Assembly (NCBI RefSeq): GCF_900700375.1
Contig: NC_041713.1
Coordinates: 1-64,000 of the forward strand
Reading direction: 5' to 3'
Length of the DNA: 64,000 bases
From: Denticeps clupeoides
Lineage: Eukaryota; Chordata; Actinopteri; Clupeiformes; Denticipitidae
Part shown: piece after piece, positions 10,707 to 19,601 of the stretch
Layout: each line of letters opens with the position of its first letter
Numbering within the stretch: the stretch's first letter is position 1
The notes under the pieces: model-generated
What the model was told of the DNA's origin: nothing
The model's input: only the letters and a program-made list of their open reading frames with translations
Databases searched by the model: none
Translations under genes and position numbers: made by a program

Positions 10707-10825
10707 GCTTACGGCCATACCAGCCCAAGAACGCCCGTCTCGGCTGATCTCGGAAGCTAAGAAGGCTTGGGCCTGGTTAGTACTTGGATGGGAGACCTCC
10801 TGCGAATACCAGGTGCTGTAAGCTT
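10707..10825 (+). rRNA. 5S rRNA copy 41
   Basis: 119 nt with a one-base loss (CGCCCGTCTCGGCTG) and TGCGAATACC. Confidence 0.84.
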
Positions 10826-10968
10826 TAACTGTTGAAAACATTTTTTAAATGAATTTTTTTTGCATCGCTTTGTTAGTTTTTATCTAAAGTAAGTTAAGAG
10901 GTATTTTCACTCTGTGATATGTTTTCAAGCCTAGGTTGTTTAAAGTCCAAGATTTTCAAGCAGAGATT

Positions 10969-11548
10969 GCTTACGGCCATACCAGCCTGTTACGTCCCCG
11001 GTCTAGGGTCAGGGACATAACAAATGGGACATATGAGTATAAACTCCAAAACGACGCAACAACACTTAATACTAATCTTTTATTACAAACAAAGACATTC
11101 AAACAACAACAGAAACACAAAACAGGTCTGGGCAGTCTAAGACCTATCTTCTCGTCCTAATCCTTCACTTCACCAACAACATTCTTCTCTACCAACAAAA
11201 GTCTATCTTCACCAACAAAGTCCTCTCTTCCGCAAACACTCTTCTCCTCTTTTCACCAACACTCCCCTTCTTCACCAAAGCAGCCACCATTTTGAACCCT
11301 CTTCCTGATTACAGCCCACCAATCACGGCAGGAAGTGGGAGGAGTCCAATCATGGCTGATGAGGAGCCACCCTGCAACATTACAGACAGAAAGAGAGAGA
11401 CATACACAAACACAACAGAAAACACCCATAGTCTGCCACGGGACGTCACAAGCCCAAGAACACCCGGTCTCGTCTGATCTCGGAAGCTAAGAAGGCTTGG
11501 GCCTGGTTAGTACTTGGATGGGAGACCTCCTGGGAATAATAGCTGCTT
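10969..11548 (+). pseudogene. 5S rRNA copy 42, split by a solo LTR and with an altered 3' end
   Basis: The 5' 19 nt lie at 10,969-10,987 and the rest at 11,451-11,548, with the solo LTR between. The 3' end reads GGGAATAATAGCTGCTTT instead of the normal stem partner, so helix I cannot close. The same aberrant 3' end is found in copy 44. Confidence 0.88.
10988..11450 (-). mobile_element. Solo LTR, probably Gypsy-like (fossil)
   Basis: A 463-bp insertion with matching ends, TGTTACGTCCC at one side and GGGACGTCACA at the other, i.e. the TG...CA ends of an LTR with short imperfect inverted repeats. It is flanked by a 4-bp duplication (AGCC) of 5S sequence. On the minus strand an AATAAA lies toward one end, which suggests minus orientation. 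No gag, pol or env sequence is inside, so it is a single LTR left by recombination. It is younger than the array unit it interrupts. The Gypsy assignment rests only on end style and duplication length. Confidence 0.7.
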
Positions 11549-11692
11549 TAACTGTTGAAAAACTTTTTTAAATGAAGTTTTCTTGCATCGCTTTGTTAGT
11601 TTTTTTTCTAAAGTAAGTTAAGAGGTATTTTCACTCTGTGATAAGTTTTCAAGCCTAGGTTGTTTAAAGTCCAAGATTTTCAAGCAGAGATT

Positions 11693-11807
11693 GCTGACGG
11701 CCATACCAGCCCAAGAACGCCCGGTCTCGTCTGATCTCGGAAGCTAAGGCTTGCCTGGTTAGTACTTGGATGGGAGACTTCCTGGGAATACCAGGTGCTG
11801 TAAGCTT
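11693..11807 (+). pseudogene. 5S rRNA copy 43, worn
   Basis: 115 nt; the box A region is shortened (GCTAAGGCTTGCCTGG), so the internal promoter is damaged. Confidence 0.85.
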
Positions 11808-11950
11808 TAACTGTTGAAAAACTTTTTTAAATGAAGTTTTTTTGCATCGCTTTGTTAGTTTTTTTCTAAAGTAAGTTAAGAGGTATTTTCACACTGTGAT
11901 ATGTTTTCAAGCCTAGGTTGTGTAAAGTCCAAGATTTTCAAGCAGAGCTT

Positions 11951-12063
11951 GCTGACGGCCATACCAGCCCAAGAACCCCCGGTCTCGTCCGATCTCGGAA
12001 GCTAAGAAGGCTTGGGCCTGGTTAGTACTTGGATGGGAGACCTCCTGGGAATAATAGCTGCTT
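11951..12063 (+). pseudogene. 5S rRNA copy 44, worn
   Basis: Starts GCTGACGG and ends GGGAATAATAGCTGCTTT. The 5' half matches copy 46 and the 3' half matches copy 42. Confidence 0.85.
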
Positions 12064-12207
12064 TAACTGTTGAAAAACTTTTTTAAATGAAGTTTTCTTG
12101 CATCGCTTTGTTAGTTTTTTTCTAAAGTAAGTTAAGAGGTATTTTCACTCTGTGATATGTTTTCAAGCCTAGGAATTTTTAAAGTCCAAGATTTTCAAGC
12201 AGAGATT

Positions 12208-12327
12208 GCTTACGGCCATACCAGCCCAAGAATGCCCGGTATCGTCTGATCTCGGAAGCTAAGAAGGCTTGGGCCTGGTTAGTACTTGGATGGGAGACCT
12301 CCTGGGAATACCAGGTGCTGTAAGCTT
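12208..12327 (+). rRNA. 5S rRNA copy 45
   Basis: 120 nt; two changes (GAATGCCCGGTATC) but full length with both promoter boxes. Confidence 0.86.
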
Positions 12328-12470
12328 TAACTATTGAAAAACTTTTTAAAATTAAGTTTTTTTGCATCGCTTTGTTAGTTTTTATCTAAAGTAAGTTAAG
12401 AGGTATTTTCACTCTGTGATATGTTTTCAAGCCTAGGTTGTTTAAAGTCCAAGATTTTCAAGCAGAGCTT

Positions 12471-12628
12471 GCTGACGGCCATACCAGCCCAAGAACCCCC
12501 GGTCTCGTCCGATCTCGGAAGCTAAGAAGGCTTGGGCCTGGTTAGTACTTGAATGGGAGACCTCCTGGGAATACCAGGTACTGTACTTTGATGGGAGACC
12601 TCCTGGGAATACCAGGTGCTGTAAGCTT
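12471..12628 (+). pseudogene. 5S rRNA copy 46 with duplicated 3' end
   Basis: Starts GCTGACGG like copy 44. After the box C and CCAGGTACTGTA region it repeats GATGGGAGACCTCC through GCTT a second time, giving 158 nt. Confidence 0.85.
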
Positions 12629-12823
12629 TAACTGTTGAAAAACTTTTTTTAAAATGAAGTTTTTTTGCATCGCTTTTTTTAGTTTTTTTCCAAAGTAAGT
12701 TAGGAGGTATTTTCAACAAACAGTTAAGAGGTATTTTCAAACAAACAGTGAAGAGGTATTTTCACTCTGTGATATGATTTCAATCCTAGGTTGTTTAAAG
12801 TCCAAGATTTTCAAGCAGAGATT

Positions 12824-12943
12824 GCTTACGGCCATACCAGCCCAAGAACGAACGGTCTCGTCTGATCTCGGAAGCTAAGAAGGCTTCGGCCTGGTTAGTA
12901 CTGGGATGGGAGTCCTCCTGGGAATACCAGGTGCTGTAAGCTT
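12824..12943 (+). rRNA. 5S rRNA copy 47, diverged
   Basis: 120 nt with changes in the loop (GAACGAACGG), helix II (GGCTTCGGCC) and box C (CTGGGATGGGAGTCC). Probably inactive, though full length. Confidence 0.75.
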
Positions 12944-13086
12944 TAACTGTTGAAAAACTTTTTAAAATAAAGTTTTTTTGCATCGCTTTGTTAGTTTTTT
13001 TCTAAAGTAAGTTAAGAGGTATTTTCACTCTGTGATATGTTTTCAAGCCCCTTTTGTTTAAAGGCCAAGATTTTCAAGCAGAGTTT

Positions 13087-13130
13087 GTTGTCGGCCATAC
13101 CAGCCTAAGAACGCTCGATCTCGTCTGTTC
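13087..13130 (+). pseudogene. 5S rRNA 5' fragment at the array edge
   Basis: About 44 nt (GTTGTCGGCCATACCAGCC onward) after a recognisable spacer; sequence then becomes A-rich and unrelated. This marks the right boundary of the array. Confidence 0.75.
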
Positions 13131-13960
13131 TAAAAAATGACAGTAAAAAAACACGTCAGAAGTGGAAAAGTGACTTAGAAAAGTGACTCAGAAGTTTTGA
13201 AGTAAAAAAAAAAAAGTCAGAAGAGGAATAAAATGACAAAGTAAAATTGACAAACATGAGTCAGAAATGAAAAAGTTAAAAAAATGATACTCACAAAAAA
13301 GTTTTTTTTTTTTACTTTATCATTTTTACCACAAAATCGAAATTAGTCAAAAAAAAAAAAAAACCTAAGTCAAAAGTGGAAAAGTGAAAAAAATGACAAA
13401 GTTTAAAGGGCACTTCCAAGGCTGAGGTTGGCCGGTTTCTTGACCAACCAGGGCGCCTCAAACTCGTGAACTGTTTGAGAAGCCTGGCGGTGAGAAAAGT
13501 TTTAAAAAATGACTAAGTCATTTTGCACCAAAATCGGGTATATAGTGAGAGCTTCGCCTCTCTGGTTCTCAACAAAGTCTAGGTAGTTCAGAGGAGTAGA
13601 AAAGATTAAAAAATGTCCAGCAATGGATGCCCTGGTACAACCAACCCTGGTACAACTGACCCTTGTACAACTAGCCCTGGTACACCTTCTGATGAGAAAG
13701 TTCTGAAAATTTGACTAAGTCCAAAAAAAGTTCTATCACCTCAAAATTTTGGCACCAGTTGCCACAGGGGACTTCCAAGGCTGAGGTCGGCCGGTTTCTT
13801 GACCGACCAGGGTGCTCCAAAATTGGACACTTTTCAAGAGCTTGGTTCTCTACAAAGTCTAGTTAGTCCAGAGGGGTATGGGTTCGTTTTTGAGAAACAC
13901 ATTTTTCAGTGATGCCGGCCCCAAGCAGGGACACTTCATGGAAGTATTTGATCTGCCCAG
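13131..13960. other. Array flank: A-rich DNA with two copies of a roughly 350-bp degenerate repeat
   Basis: 13,131-13,400 is A-rich with runs of TCAGAAGTGG-type and AAAAAGT words. A block beginning CTTCCAAGGCTGAGG near 13,414 returns near 13,766 with the same GCCGGTTTCTTGACC core and the same following words (CTCTACAAAGTCTAG and AACAAAGTCTAG). No coding sequence was recognised. Confidence 0.6.
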
Positions 13961-13978
13961 AGTGCCCTGAGACACTGA

Positions 13979-14380
13979 GTGTGGGCACGTGCCCAGCCAG
14001 TGCCCCCCGGAGGACATATTGTCAGAGAACCTCCAAAGCTGCTTTTGTGTGAGATTTTTTGACCGAAACAGGTGCTCTAAAAATCTGACATGCTCACACA
14101 GGGGCTGGGTCCTTGTGTCCTGGAGCTGTGGGCGCGTGCCCGAGCCAGTGCCCCCCGGAGGACATTGTCAGAGAACCTCCAAAGCTGCTTTTGCATAATT
14201 TTTTGACCAAAACGGGTGCTCTAAAAATCGGACATGCTCACTCAGGGGCTGGGTCCTTGAGTCCTGGAGCTGTGGGCGTGTGCCCCAGCCAGTGCCTTCT
14301 GGAGGACATTGCAGCCAAAGCTGCTTTTGTGTGAGTTTTTGACAGAAACGGGTGCTCTAAAAATCAGACATGCTCACACA
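13979..14380 (+). repeat. Tandem repeat, period about 145 bp, 2.7 copies
   Basis: Copies start near 13,980, 14,128 and 14,272. Each begins GTGGGC(A/G)(C/T)GTGCCC, then CAGTGCC, GGAGGACAT, CCAAAGCTGC, a TTTTTGACC core and GGTGCTCTAAAAATC. Part of the unit (about 40 bp) appears again at 63,140-63,180. Short open frames here are by-products of the repeat. Confidence 0.75.
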
Positions 14381-14718
14381 TGGGAGAGGTCTCCCGCTCT
14401 GGGGCAGCTGCCACCAGGCCTTATGACACTTTTCCTCTCCACGGAGAGGCCATGTCCTGTGCCGAACAGCTTGAAGTGAGTCACAGACGGCCGGTTGTTG
14501 AACACAGCTGCCTGTTTTTTTTACAGAGCATGTGCCACCTGGATCCTATTTTGAGTGCTCGAGCTGAGGGCTTTCTCCATGGGCGTTATGCAAAGACCAT
14601 GGATGCATAAGATTCGGAGGCTGCGAGGAACGGATGCCGAAGGGGCGGTCCTCCTCGCGCTCGTCCAGCCTCCTCCAGCCTAACCACCACCTGAGCACGC
14701 TGTGGGGGTGCGAGTGGC
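14381..14718. other. GC-richer DNA upstream of the 18S fossil
   Basis: No gene seen. The stretch next to the 18S start could be leftover external transcribed spacer, but I cannot show this without an intact rDNA unit from the same species. Confidence 0.35.
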
Positions 14719-14984
14719 TACCTGCTTGATCCTGCCAGTAACATATGCTTGTCTCAAAGATTAATCCAGTGCACACAATGGGTACAGTAAAACTGTGTAT
14801 GGCTTATTAAATCAGTTATGGTTCCTTTGACTGCTCCACACGTACTTGGATAACTGTAATCTAGAGTAATATTAATGATTAAGAGGGACGGCCGGGGGCA
14901 TTCGTATTGTGCCGCTAGAGGTGAAATTCTTGGACCGGCGCAAGACGGATAACAGCAAAAGCATTTGCCAAGAATGTTTTCATT
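14719..14984 (+). pseudogene. 18S rRNA pseudogene with large internal deletion
   Basis: Starts TACCTGCTTGATCCTGCCAG, one base from the universal 18S 5' end, and follows the 18S 5' domain to about 14,872. It then jumps to ATGATTAAGAGGGACGG and continues through GTGCCGCTAGAGGTGAAATT and CAAGACGGAT to GCCAAGAATGTTTTCATT, the region near nt 900-1,050 of intact 18S. About 700-800 bp are missing between the two blocks, and many substitutions are present. It cannot make a functional rRNA. Confidence 0.92.
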
Positions 14985-15039
14985 TTGCAGGAGCTCGGGT
15001 GCAACTGAGTCGCAGTTTAACAAATACAACCCCACCCCT

Positions 15040-15103
15040 TGAAAGCACGTTGTAAGGCGCTCTGGATAAGGGCGCTCTGCCAAATGCTGTAAATGTAAAT
15101 GTC
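15040..15103 (+). mobile_element. L2-type 3' tail fragment
   Basis: CTTGAAAGCACGTTGTAAG, CTCTGGATAAGGGCG and TGTAAATGTAAATGT form the usual 3' tail of fish L2 LINEs and their SINE partners. It sits between the 18S and 5.8S fossils. Confidence 0.75.
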
Positions 15104-15133
15104 ATGTTTGAGTCTTCATATGAACAAAAGAGT

Positions 15134-15217
15134 ACAACTCTTAGGATTGATCATAGATACTCGTACGCACCTTGCGGCCCCAGGTCCATCCCGGGGCCAC
15201 GCCTGTCTGAGGGTCAC
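15134..15217 (+). pseudogene. 5.8S rRNA pseudogene with internal deletion
   Basis: Begins ACAACTCTTAGGATTGATCA, close to the 5.8S 5' end. It then jumps to TACGCACCTTGCGGCCCC and CACGCCTGTCTGAGGGTCAC, the 5.8S 3' end. About 70 nt of the middle are lost. Same strand and correct order relative to the 18S fragment, so both probably come from one degraded 45S unit. Confidence 0.9.
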
Positions 15218-15542
15218 CTGGGCAGCGAGTGCATGAACAGTGGGCTGCTGGAGGCGGGGGAAGTCAGAGTGATAAGTGCTTAGCCCAGTGGAAGTGCATG
15301 ATTCCCGGGCACTGTCAGAATGAGAATGAAGGCCCCTGTCAGATGGCTTATGACAGCCAGGCAGAAGGTTCATGAACAGTGGGCTGATGTGCAAGCCCCC
15401 CTGGGGCAAGGTGAGAAGTGATTAGCCCAGGCGAAGTGCACAATATCCGGGGAGTTTGAATGTGGCCTTATGACGAGTCTGGACTTTGCCAATCTTTCCT
15501 CATTTTTGAAATTAGCCAATTTTTCGAGCTTTGTCCAGCATC
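15218..15542 (+). other. Possible ITS2/28S-side remnant or dispersed repeat
   Basis: Contains CCCTGGGGCAAGGTGAGAAG and GCCCAGGCGAAGTGCACAAT. Related words recur near 16,240-16,420 and 17,440-17,520, so this is a diverged repeat family rather than unique spacer. No 28S core sequence was recognised. Confidence 0.4.
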
Positions 15543-16221
15543 CAGCTCATGTAGATTCCTTCTCTACAATATCAGACGAATCTGGCCACCCAACTACTGG
15601 TTCAGTCCTTAGTAACCTCACGACTGGATTATTGTAACTCCCTTCTAGCTGGTCTACCTTTTATGTACTATCCGACCTCTACAACTCATACAAAATGCAG
15701 CAGCACGACTGATCTTCAACCTTCCCAAGTTCTCCCACACCACCCCTCTGCTATGTTCCCTCCACTGGATCCCAGTAGCTGCACGCATCAGGTTCAAAAT
15801 ACTGATGCTGGCCTACAAAGCCAAACATGGAGTAGCCCCATCCTATCTCACAGCCCTTATTACACCTCGCACTGCACCTGGTATACTCCGAGCCTCCAGT
15901 ACTGCTCGCCTGGTCCCTCCATCTCTGAAGGTAAAAGGAAGACGCTCATCTAGACTCTTCTCCGTCTTGGCCCCTCGGTGGTGGAATGAACTTCCCCTCG
16001 AGGTCAGAACAGCTCAGTCACTGAGCACCTTCAAACGACAGCTCAAGACCTTCCTCTTTAAAGAATATTTAGATTAAATTGAAATTTTCTTGTTGTCGAA
16101 CTTTGTGTACAGAATCTACAACAGAGTGAATAAAATAGATGTATTCATAGCTGGGGTCCTAGTGAACCGGAATTGATCTCTTCATCGATGGTAACTTGAA
16201 AGCACGTTGTAAGTCGCTCTG
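15543..16221 (+). mobile_element. L2-type LINE, 3' fragment
   Basis: Translates in pieces to the C-terminal end of an L2-like reverse-transcriptase polyprotein: LAYKAKHGVAPSYL, RWWNELPLEVRTAQS, STFKRQLKTFLF. It ends in the GTTGTAAGTCGCTCTGG tail. The same element lies in the opposite direction at 59,804-60,955. Strongly 5' truncated and frame-broken. Confidence 0.88.
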
Positions 16222-17002
16222 GAAGGGGTCATGCAGAGATGTTGTAAGCCCAGGCGAAGTGCACAATGTCCAGGAAAATTTAGTGTGGTCTTACAACGGG
16301 TCTGGACTTTGCCATTTTTTCATCATTATTGAACTTAGCCGATTTTTCGAGCTTTGTCCAGCATCTTCCAGCAGGGGGTCATGCAGAGATGTTGTAAACC
16401 CAGGCAAAGTGCAAAATGTTGAAAGTGGCTCCACCTGGTGTCCATAAAAGGGTGCAACAGCTTGGGATATAAGAATCTGGCCTGCGGTCAGTGAGCAAGC
16501 CTTCATGCCCAAAAATCCTCCCTTTTTGAACATTTCAACCGTGTTCTCTTAAGCAAGGGTTAGGAGAACCCTTTCTTATCGTCAAAATGAACATGCGAAA
16601 TGTGTGCCTTTTTGTGTCATTTAAATATAAAAAATGTGTCTGGAAGGCCCAGATATGCTCTCACCGCATGCTTTTCCTATTTTTTTTTTGGCATTGAAAA
16701 GCACAACACGTGACTTGGTCAAAGTTGTAATGATTATTTTTCCTAAGGTCAGGGAGAGGACAGATTTCTTATAGTCAAAATGACTTTGTGTCTTGAGCTG
16801 GGTCTCAAACCTCACAAGCCGTTTTAAGCCCACCACTGTAAAGGTTTACCTGGGCGACGTGTCAAAATTCATCAATTATTTGACTCTTGTACAAAAATTG
16901 GGAGCAGCACTTTGCGGGCCATTTCTGTCAAACAGAAGGCCTTAATTCCTCACCTGTCTGTATGAGTCCACTCCCCAGGCAAAGACCTTTGTTGGTAGGC
17001 AA
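16222..17002 (+). other. Diverged dispersed repeats, no gene seen
   Basis: Holds two copies of GTCATGCAGAGATGTTGTAA (near 16,230 and 16,379) followed by AAGTGCA and TTTTTCGAGCTTTGTCCAGC-like words already seen at 15,400-15,540. The rest is AT-rich with no convincing coding sequence. Confidence 0.5.
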
Positions 17003-17790
17003 GTGGTGATGGAGCAATATATCAATTTGCATGTGGAATCATTAAGAAACATGGCTCTTTTGCTGTTTCTTTTTTTTAAGGTTCCAGGACTCAGACGCAC
17101 TATGCAGTACACTGATGAGTTTAAAAATACGATCTGGCAACTGTTTCAGGACAATGCTGGTGGCCTCAACCAAGAAAAGGCAAGTATGATAGGATTTTTC
17201 TGAAATAGTTCATAGTGAATGAATTTTATTTATTTTTGTTTAGTTTCCGGGTCCATTCAGTACTATTAAGCCACCCGGACCTCCTTAAAGGGTGCAAGAC
17301 ATACCAGATGACAGTTCATAATATCAGGAGTCTTATAAAATCTATGCGATCAAAAAATTTAAAAAATGAAACCTATATCTTTTGTTATGTCTTTTATAAA
17401 AGTGCTGTTCCTTTTGACAATTCAATGTGCATGTTTAGACCCCTGGGGCAAGGTGAGAAGTGCTTAGCCCAATGTTAGTTCATTAAGGCCTACCCCCTGG
17501 GGCAAGGTGAGAAGAGATTAGCCAGTGTCAGAAATGAGGTTCATGCTTTTTCATTGTTTTCTGCCTCGGTGTGCGAACAAGAGCAGCATCTCACAAAAAT
17601 CCTACTTTTTCAGTCATATCAACCATGTTCTGCTAACTAGGGTTGAGGTTAGTATCCGTTTCCGATGTGTTCCGTTAGTTCTGATTCCGGTGCTGCACTG
17701 TTTGGTGTGTTTGGCGCGAGCTGGTATTACTTCCAAGGACTTCCTGAATTACCTCGGAATTAATCACCTAAATTTACCCAAACGTAAGTT
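17003..17790 (+). other. Unassigned region with short open frames
   Basis: Short frames of 60-93 codons without a recognised domain. The repeat words CCCTGGGGCAAGGTGAGAAG occur twice, near 17,440 and 17,495, so at least half of the stretch is repeat. Confidence 0.4.
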
Positions 17791-17985
17791 ATGGCTCCCT
17801 CACTAATCCCCTGTGCAGTGTGTGAAATGTACAGCTTGACGAACTCCGTCAGTAGTGAGGATTTCACCTGTGGGAAATGTAGGAGACTAGTGGAAATGAC
17901 GGAGAGAATAGCCGAGCTCGAGGAGCGCATCCGAAATGCGGCCTGGGTAACAGTGTGGCATCTTTCAGAGAATGCTCTCAAGTAA
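17791..17985 (+). CDS. Small CxxC-coiled-coil ORF, probably a transposon ORF1 remnant
   Basis: 64 codons from ATG to stop. The N-terminus has two cysteine pairs (CAVC near residue 7 and CGKC near residue 29), then a charged helix (VEMTERIAELEERIR) that looks like a short coiled coil. In fish genomes this arrangement is common at the N-terminus of ORF1-like proteins of non-LTR elements, which is the basis of the call; that is memory of the pattern, not an alignment. The frame then stops and no downstream domain was found. It lies among repeats, so a host gene is unlikely. Confidence 0.4.
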   Translation: MAPSLIPCAVCEMYSLTNSVSSEDFTCGKCRRLVEMTERIAELEERIRNAAWVTVWHLSENALK

Positions 17986-18391
17986 CGAATTACATTTCTC
18001 ACATTACTTTAATTGAATAGTTTTTGTGAATAATTAGAAATTTTGTAAGTTGTTTTTGAAATAGGTAATTTTGCATTTTACCACCCATTTCAGAGTAAAA
18101 AATTAAATGCAGAAAAAAGAATATTTTTCAAACAGCCACGCCTAACTATGAAACCTCTGGGTCCTAGTGCCAGTCAACTACCAGCCAATCAAAAAAAAGG
18201 AATGGTCTACACAATAGTTAATCAGAAAATAAGCAGTATTGTATCTGGGCAAAATGTAACACAGCAACCAATGAAAAGGTTTCCAGGAATTATTTGTGTT
18301 ATTCTGCTACTTGTGATGAAAAATTATGAGAATCACTTCAAACACAGAGTAAGTCATCATATAACAAATCACAAATGACCATTTGACTGCT
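17986..18391. other. AT-rich intergenic DNA
   Basis: No gene, repeat family or RNA recognised. Confidence 0.5.
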
Positions 18392-18457
18392 GTGTGGGGA
18401 CGGTGCTGTGCTTGGTGGCACCTCAGTGCGTCAGATTAGAATTCGAACCAGCAACCT
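18392..18457 (-). mobile_element. tRNA-derived SINE (family A) fragment
   Basis: GTGTGGGGACGGTGCT, GGTGGCACCTCAGTG and ATTCGAACCAGCAACCT are the reverse of the box B and following region of the family seen whole at 44,604. Confidence 0.75.
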
Positions 18458-19318
18458 ATACAGTTCATCTGGAAAGTTTTTTTTTTCCATTTTTGCTGTT
18501 ACAGCCTCATTCCAAAATGGATTAACTGTATTTTTCCTCAGAACTCTACACACAACACAACACCCCATAATGACAACATGAAAAAAGTTTTTGGCAAATT
18601 TACTAAAAAAAATTAAAATAAAAACTGAGGAATCATGTGTATTACATAGTCACAGCTTTTGATGCACCTTTGGCAGCGATTAGAGTCTTTTTGAATATGG
18701 TGCTACAAGCTTGGCACACCTATCTTGGCCAGTTTGGCCCATTCCTCTTTGCAGCACCTCTCAAGCTCCATCAGGTTGGGTGAGAAGCATCGGTGCACAG
18801 CCAATTTACCCTCTGTCCAAAGATGTTCAATCTGATTCAAGTCTGGGCTCTGGCTGGGCCACTCAAGAACATTCACAGAGTTGTCCTGAAGCCACTCCTT
18901 TGACTGTCCTTGGCTGTGTGCTCATTGTCCTGCTGAAAGATGAACCGCGCTCTGGAGAAGGCGATGAGCAGTGCCTGGTTTCCTCCAAATGTGACGCCTG
19001 GCATTTATACCAAAGACCAGAGAGTTTTGTTTCTTATGGTCGGAGAGTCATTCAGGTAGCTTTTGGTAAACTCCAGACAGGCCTCCATGTGCCTTTTATT
19101 AAAATATTATGAAAATTTCCCTTGTGTGAATATTTAACATTAATACGAGTTTCGCTAACATGCGACACGTTCCAATTGTTTGATGAACGGATGTGAAAAT
19201 TACCACAAATGTTCCATCTCGCAAGACACTGAAGAACCAGTGAGTTAATTAATTATTTTTTCTGGAGAAACACTACTTCCTGGTTGTGCCAAACAGGAAG
19301 TGTTAAAGACATAATTTC

Positions 19319-19490
19319 AGGGTGGTAGTGGCCTAGCGGGTAACACACTCGCCTATGAACCAGAAGACCCGGGTTCAAACCCCACTTACTACCATCGTGT
19401 CCCTGAGCAAGACACTTAACCCTGAGTGTCTCCAGTGGGGGACTGTCCCTGTAACTACTGACATCTGGTAAATGCTGTAAATGTAAATAA
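19319..19490 (+). mobile_element. tRNA-derived SINE (family B), near complete
   Basis: Head has box A-like GTAGTGGCCTAGCGGGTAAC and box B-like GGGTTCAAACCCC; body TGTCCCTGAGCAAGACACTT; tail GGTAAATGCTGTAAATGTAA as in L2. Same family at 25,969, 27,926 (-), 57,940, 58,866 and 61,285. Confidence 0.88.
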
Positions 19491-19568
19491 TTTCCGTGAA
19501 TGCCCGCGCACTTGGCTTTGCCACTCTTGTCCTCGTCCAACCTCTCTCCTTCTCGTTTGTATTTTACG

Positions 19569-19600
<32 letters not shown>
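19569..19600. repeat. (CA)n microsatellite
   Basis: About 15 CA units inside the Tc1-like element. Confidence 0.95.

Positions 19601-19601
<1 letters not shown>

Larger units (their letters stand above)
1..13130 (+). repeat. 5S rDNA tandem array
   Basis: About 48 head-to-tail units with a period near 263 bp. Each unit is a 120-nt 5S gene plus about 143 bp of AT-rich spacer. The gene shows the vertebrate internal promoter: box A around AGCTAAGAAGG, the intermediate element, and box C around TACTTGGATGGGAGACC. A TATA-like TTTAAAG lies about 26-31 bp upstream of each start. The gene ends GCTTTAAC, so there is no T4 run at the 3' end; the first T5 is about 17 nt further on. Units at 1-9,400 are nearly identical, and those from 9,400 to 13,130 are progressively worn. 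The array begins outside the window on the left. Confidence 0.97.

Noticed and set aside
364-10841. Repeated 62-77 codon minus-strand ORFs with the word MQKNFILK
   Set aside because: They are antisense to the 5S genes and spacer, repeat with the array period, and have no protein-like features.
1-13130. Regular direct repeats as a CRISPR array
   Set aside because: The repeats are 5S genes with homologous spacers in a eukaryotic context; spacers are not unique.
15218-15542. 28S rRNA remnant
   Set aside because: It follows the 5.8S fossil, but I could not find any conserved 28S core word; the sequence matches a dispersed repeat better.
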